Below are positions 4,832-6,227 of a stretch of DNA of 6,227 bases, piece after piece. The stretch covers positions 1 through 6,227 of the forward strand of contig SLCP01000127.1 in NCBI GenBank assembly GCA_007125735.1. The letters run 5' to 3'. The position numbers were made by a program, and so were the translations under genes. Within the stretch, counting starts at the first letter, position 1, and each line of letters starts with the position of its first letter. Below the pieces are notes generated by a model. The model ran no database searches and was not told the origin of the DNA. It saw only the letters and a program-made list of their open reading frames with translations. This DNA comes from Coriobacteriia bacterium. Lineage in GTDB: Bacteria > Actinomycetota > Coriobacteriia > Anaerosomatales > SLCP01.

Positions 4832-6227
4832 GGCGCCGCTCTTTCATCGCGCTCGCGCTTCTGCTCGACGCGGTGCTCGTGAACGCCGGTATCGCCATCG
4901 CATTCGTCGTGCGTTTCGGGGGGATCCCGCCTGCGTTCAACTTCAACGCCTACCTCGGCCTCGCACCGGTCATCACGCTCGTCTATCTCGGTGCCGGCTA
5001 CATCTACGGTCTCTACGAACCCGAGCGAACCGAGAGCGTGTGGGACATCATTCGCGCCGCGTTCATGGCGGTGACGCTCGGCGCGCTCATGACCGCCGCG
5101 ATCGCGTTCCTCGCCGGGCCGCGGTTCTTCTCCTTCAGCCGATTCGCCATCGGACTCGGCTGGCTGTTCGGCATCGTCTTGCTCGTCGGTTGGCGCATGG
5201 CGTTCATGAGTCTCGCGCAGATCCACTGGCCCGAGCAGCGCGTGCTCGTGGTCGGTACCGGACGGGTCGCTCGGGAACTGGCTCGGGAGCTGGCCGCACG
5301 GAGCCGGTGGGGGTTCACCGTGGTGGGCTTCCTCTCCGCCGACGACGAACCGGGATCCGCCGATGCGACCACCGCCGATGCGACCGGTGGCGGCGCGCCT
5401 CCGCCGCCTGCCGAGATAGACGGCCTCCCGCTCCTCGGCGGCCCACGCGATGCCGGGCACGTCGCCAGGGCACACGACATCGATCGCGTCATCGTCGTGA
5501 GCCCCGTGGAGCTGCGTGACCTCATAGAGCACCTGGTCATCGCCGAGGAGATCGACGTGCGTGTCGACGTGGTCCCCGAACTCTACGAGGTCTTCATCGG
5601 AACCCTCGACGGTGTGGTGGCGGACATCCCCCTGATGGAGATCACGCGATCCGGGCGTCCACGCTGGTACGCCGCGCTCAAGCGTATCGTCGACGTCGCA
5701 CTGGCGATCGTCCTTCTCGTCGTGTTGTCACCCGTGTTGATCGCAGCCTCGCTGGCCGTACTGATCTCCATGAGGTGGCCGGTGCTGTACGTACAGGAAC
5801 GCTCCGGGGTCGACATGCACCCCTTCCGGCTCTATAAGTTCCGGACGATGGTCCGGGACGCCGAGGCGATCTCCGGTCCGGTGCTCGCGACCACGGCCGA
5901 CGCACGCATCACGCCCCTCGGTCGCTTCCTGCGGACGTACCGTATCGACGAACTTCCGCAGTTGCTCAATATCATCAAGGGGGACATGAGTTTCGTCGGG
6001 CCGAGGCCCGAGCGCCCCCACTTCGTCGAGCAGTTCGTCGCGGAGATACCCGGCTACCGGGAGCGCTTCAAGATCAGACCAGGCGTCACAGGGTTGGCGC
6101 AGGTTTCTGGAGATTACGCGACGACTCCGGAGCGCAAGCTCAAGTACGACCTCATCTACATGTATCATCAGAACCTCCCGATGGACCTGCAGATCCTCGT
6201 CGAGACCGCCCGCGTGGTCCTTACTGG
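4828..6227 (+). CDS. Polyprenyl-phosphate sugar-1-phosphate transferase (large PGT, WbaP/WcaJ type), 3' end cut by window
   Basis: This frame is open from the GTG to the window end: 466 codons plus two bases, so only a short C-terminal tail is probably missing. The enzyme starts a polysaccharide repeat by moving a sugar 1-phosphate from a nucleotide sugar to undecaprenyl phosphate at the inner membrane. Four hydrophobic helices occupy about 5-30, 40-63, 76-97 and 105-127. A Rossmann-like CoA-binding-type domain follows (VLVVGTGRVAREL, 139-151), interrupted by a low-complexity stretch at 172-198. The catalytic domain begins at KRIVD (285-289), with a membrane re-entrant helix containing Ser301-Pro302. 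It continues with YKFRTM (336-341), DAE (344-346), RIDELPQL (372-379; Asp374-Glu375 match the catalytic dyad), GDMSFVGPRPE (385-395) and RPGVTGLAQVSG (417-428). The usual SPGPVFY segment reads MRWPVLY. The first sugar (galactose, glucose, a modified hexosamine or other) cannot be told from sequence. Confidence 0.92.
   Translation, partial: MRRRSFIALALLLDAVLVNAGIAIAFVVRFGGIPPAFNFNAYLGLAPVITLVYLGAGYIYGLYEPERTESVWDIIRAAFMAVTLGALMTAAIAFLAGPRFFSFSRFAIGLGWLFGIVLLVGWRMAFMSLAQIHWPEQRVLVVGTGRVARELARELAARSRWGFTVVGFLSADDEPGSADATTADATGGGAPPPPAEIDGLPLLGGPRDAGHVARAHDIDRVIVVSPVELRDLIEHLVIAEEIDVRVDVVPELYEVFIGTLDGVVADIPLMEITRSGRPRWYAALKRIVDVALAIVLLVVLSPVLIAASLAVLISMRWPVLYVQERSGVDMHPFRLYKFRTMVRDAEAISGPVLATTADARITPLGRFLRTYRIDELPQLLNIIKGDMSFVGPRPERPHFVEQFVAEIPGYRERFKIRPGVTGLAQVSGDYATTPERKLKYDLIYMYHQNLPMDLQILVETARVVLT
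5357..5385 (+). repeat. In-frame 15-base tandem duplication in the phosphotransferase linker
   Basis: The 14-mer CCGCCGATGCGACC occurs at 5357-5370 and again, identically, at 5372-5385, a period of 15 bases. In the reading frame it encodes two successive ADAT units (SADAT then TADAT), followed by a Gly3 and a Pro4 run. The period is a multiple of three, so the frame is kept. It looks like replication slippage in an unconstrained loop. Confidence 0.85.

Noticed and set aside
4698..5532. Open frames of 273 codons (plus) and 250 codons (minus) overlapping the start of the phosphotransferase
   Set aside because: Both are Arg/His- or Glu/Asp-rich shadow frames without motifs. The phosphotransferase frame from 4828 has transmembrane helices and the full catalytic motif set.
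1..6227. Defence system, CRISPR array, mobile element or non-coding RNA
   Set aside because: No array-like repeats, transposase, integrase, toxin-antitoxin pair or tRNA-like fold was seen. Every large region is explained by glycan biosynthesis genes.

Overview
This window is a high-GC bacterial chromosome segment carrying part of a surface-polysaccharide (exopolysaccharide, capsule or O-antigen type) biosynthesis locus. The strong GC bias, GTG starts and good Shine-Dalgarno sites would fit an actinobacterial lineage, but nothing here fixes the taxonomy and this is only a weak inference. The window is almost entirely coding. I see no RNA genes, mobile elements, CRISPR arrays or tRNAs.

Layout. 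(1) Bases 1-510, plus strand: the C-terminal half of a GT-B glycosyltransferase whose start lies outside the window. (2) Bases 512-2047, minus strand: a full-length two-domain mannose-1-phosphate guanylyltransferase with a C-terminal mannose-6-phosphate isomerase cupin (manC type), convergent with gene 1 and separated from it by one base. (3) Bases 2048-2228: a 181-base divergent intergenic region, the only non-coding stretch of any size, with a good minus-strand -10 box and a weaker plus-strand one. (4) Plus-strand run 2229-6227: an alpha-D-phosphohexomutase (phosphomannomutase/phosphoglucomutase), a WfcD-like GT4 glycosyltransferase 5 bases downstream, then a polyprenyl-phosphate sugar-1-phosphate transferase whose GTG start overlaps the previous stop codon (GTGA). 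The last gene runs off the right edge, probably only a few residues short of its end.

How they work together (inference from families and context). The hexomutase and ManC would convert a hexose 6-phosphate to the 1-phosphate and then to GDP-mannose. The membrane phosphotransferase would start a repeat unit by placing a sugar 1-phosphate on undecaprenyl phosphate. The two glycosyltransferases would extend it on the cytoplasmic face. Polymerase and flippase genes are not in view.

I found no convincing new biological system. The points worth a second look are local: a broken HxH motif in the isomerase cupin of ManC, a non-canonical EX7E motif in the first glycosyltransferase, low-complexity insertions in three neighbouring proteins (one with a 15-base in-frame tandem duplication), the inverted position of manC, and an ambiguous start and sugar specificity for the hexomutase.
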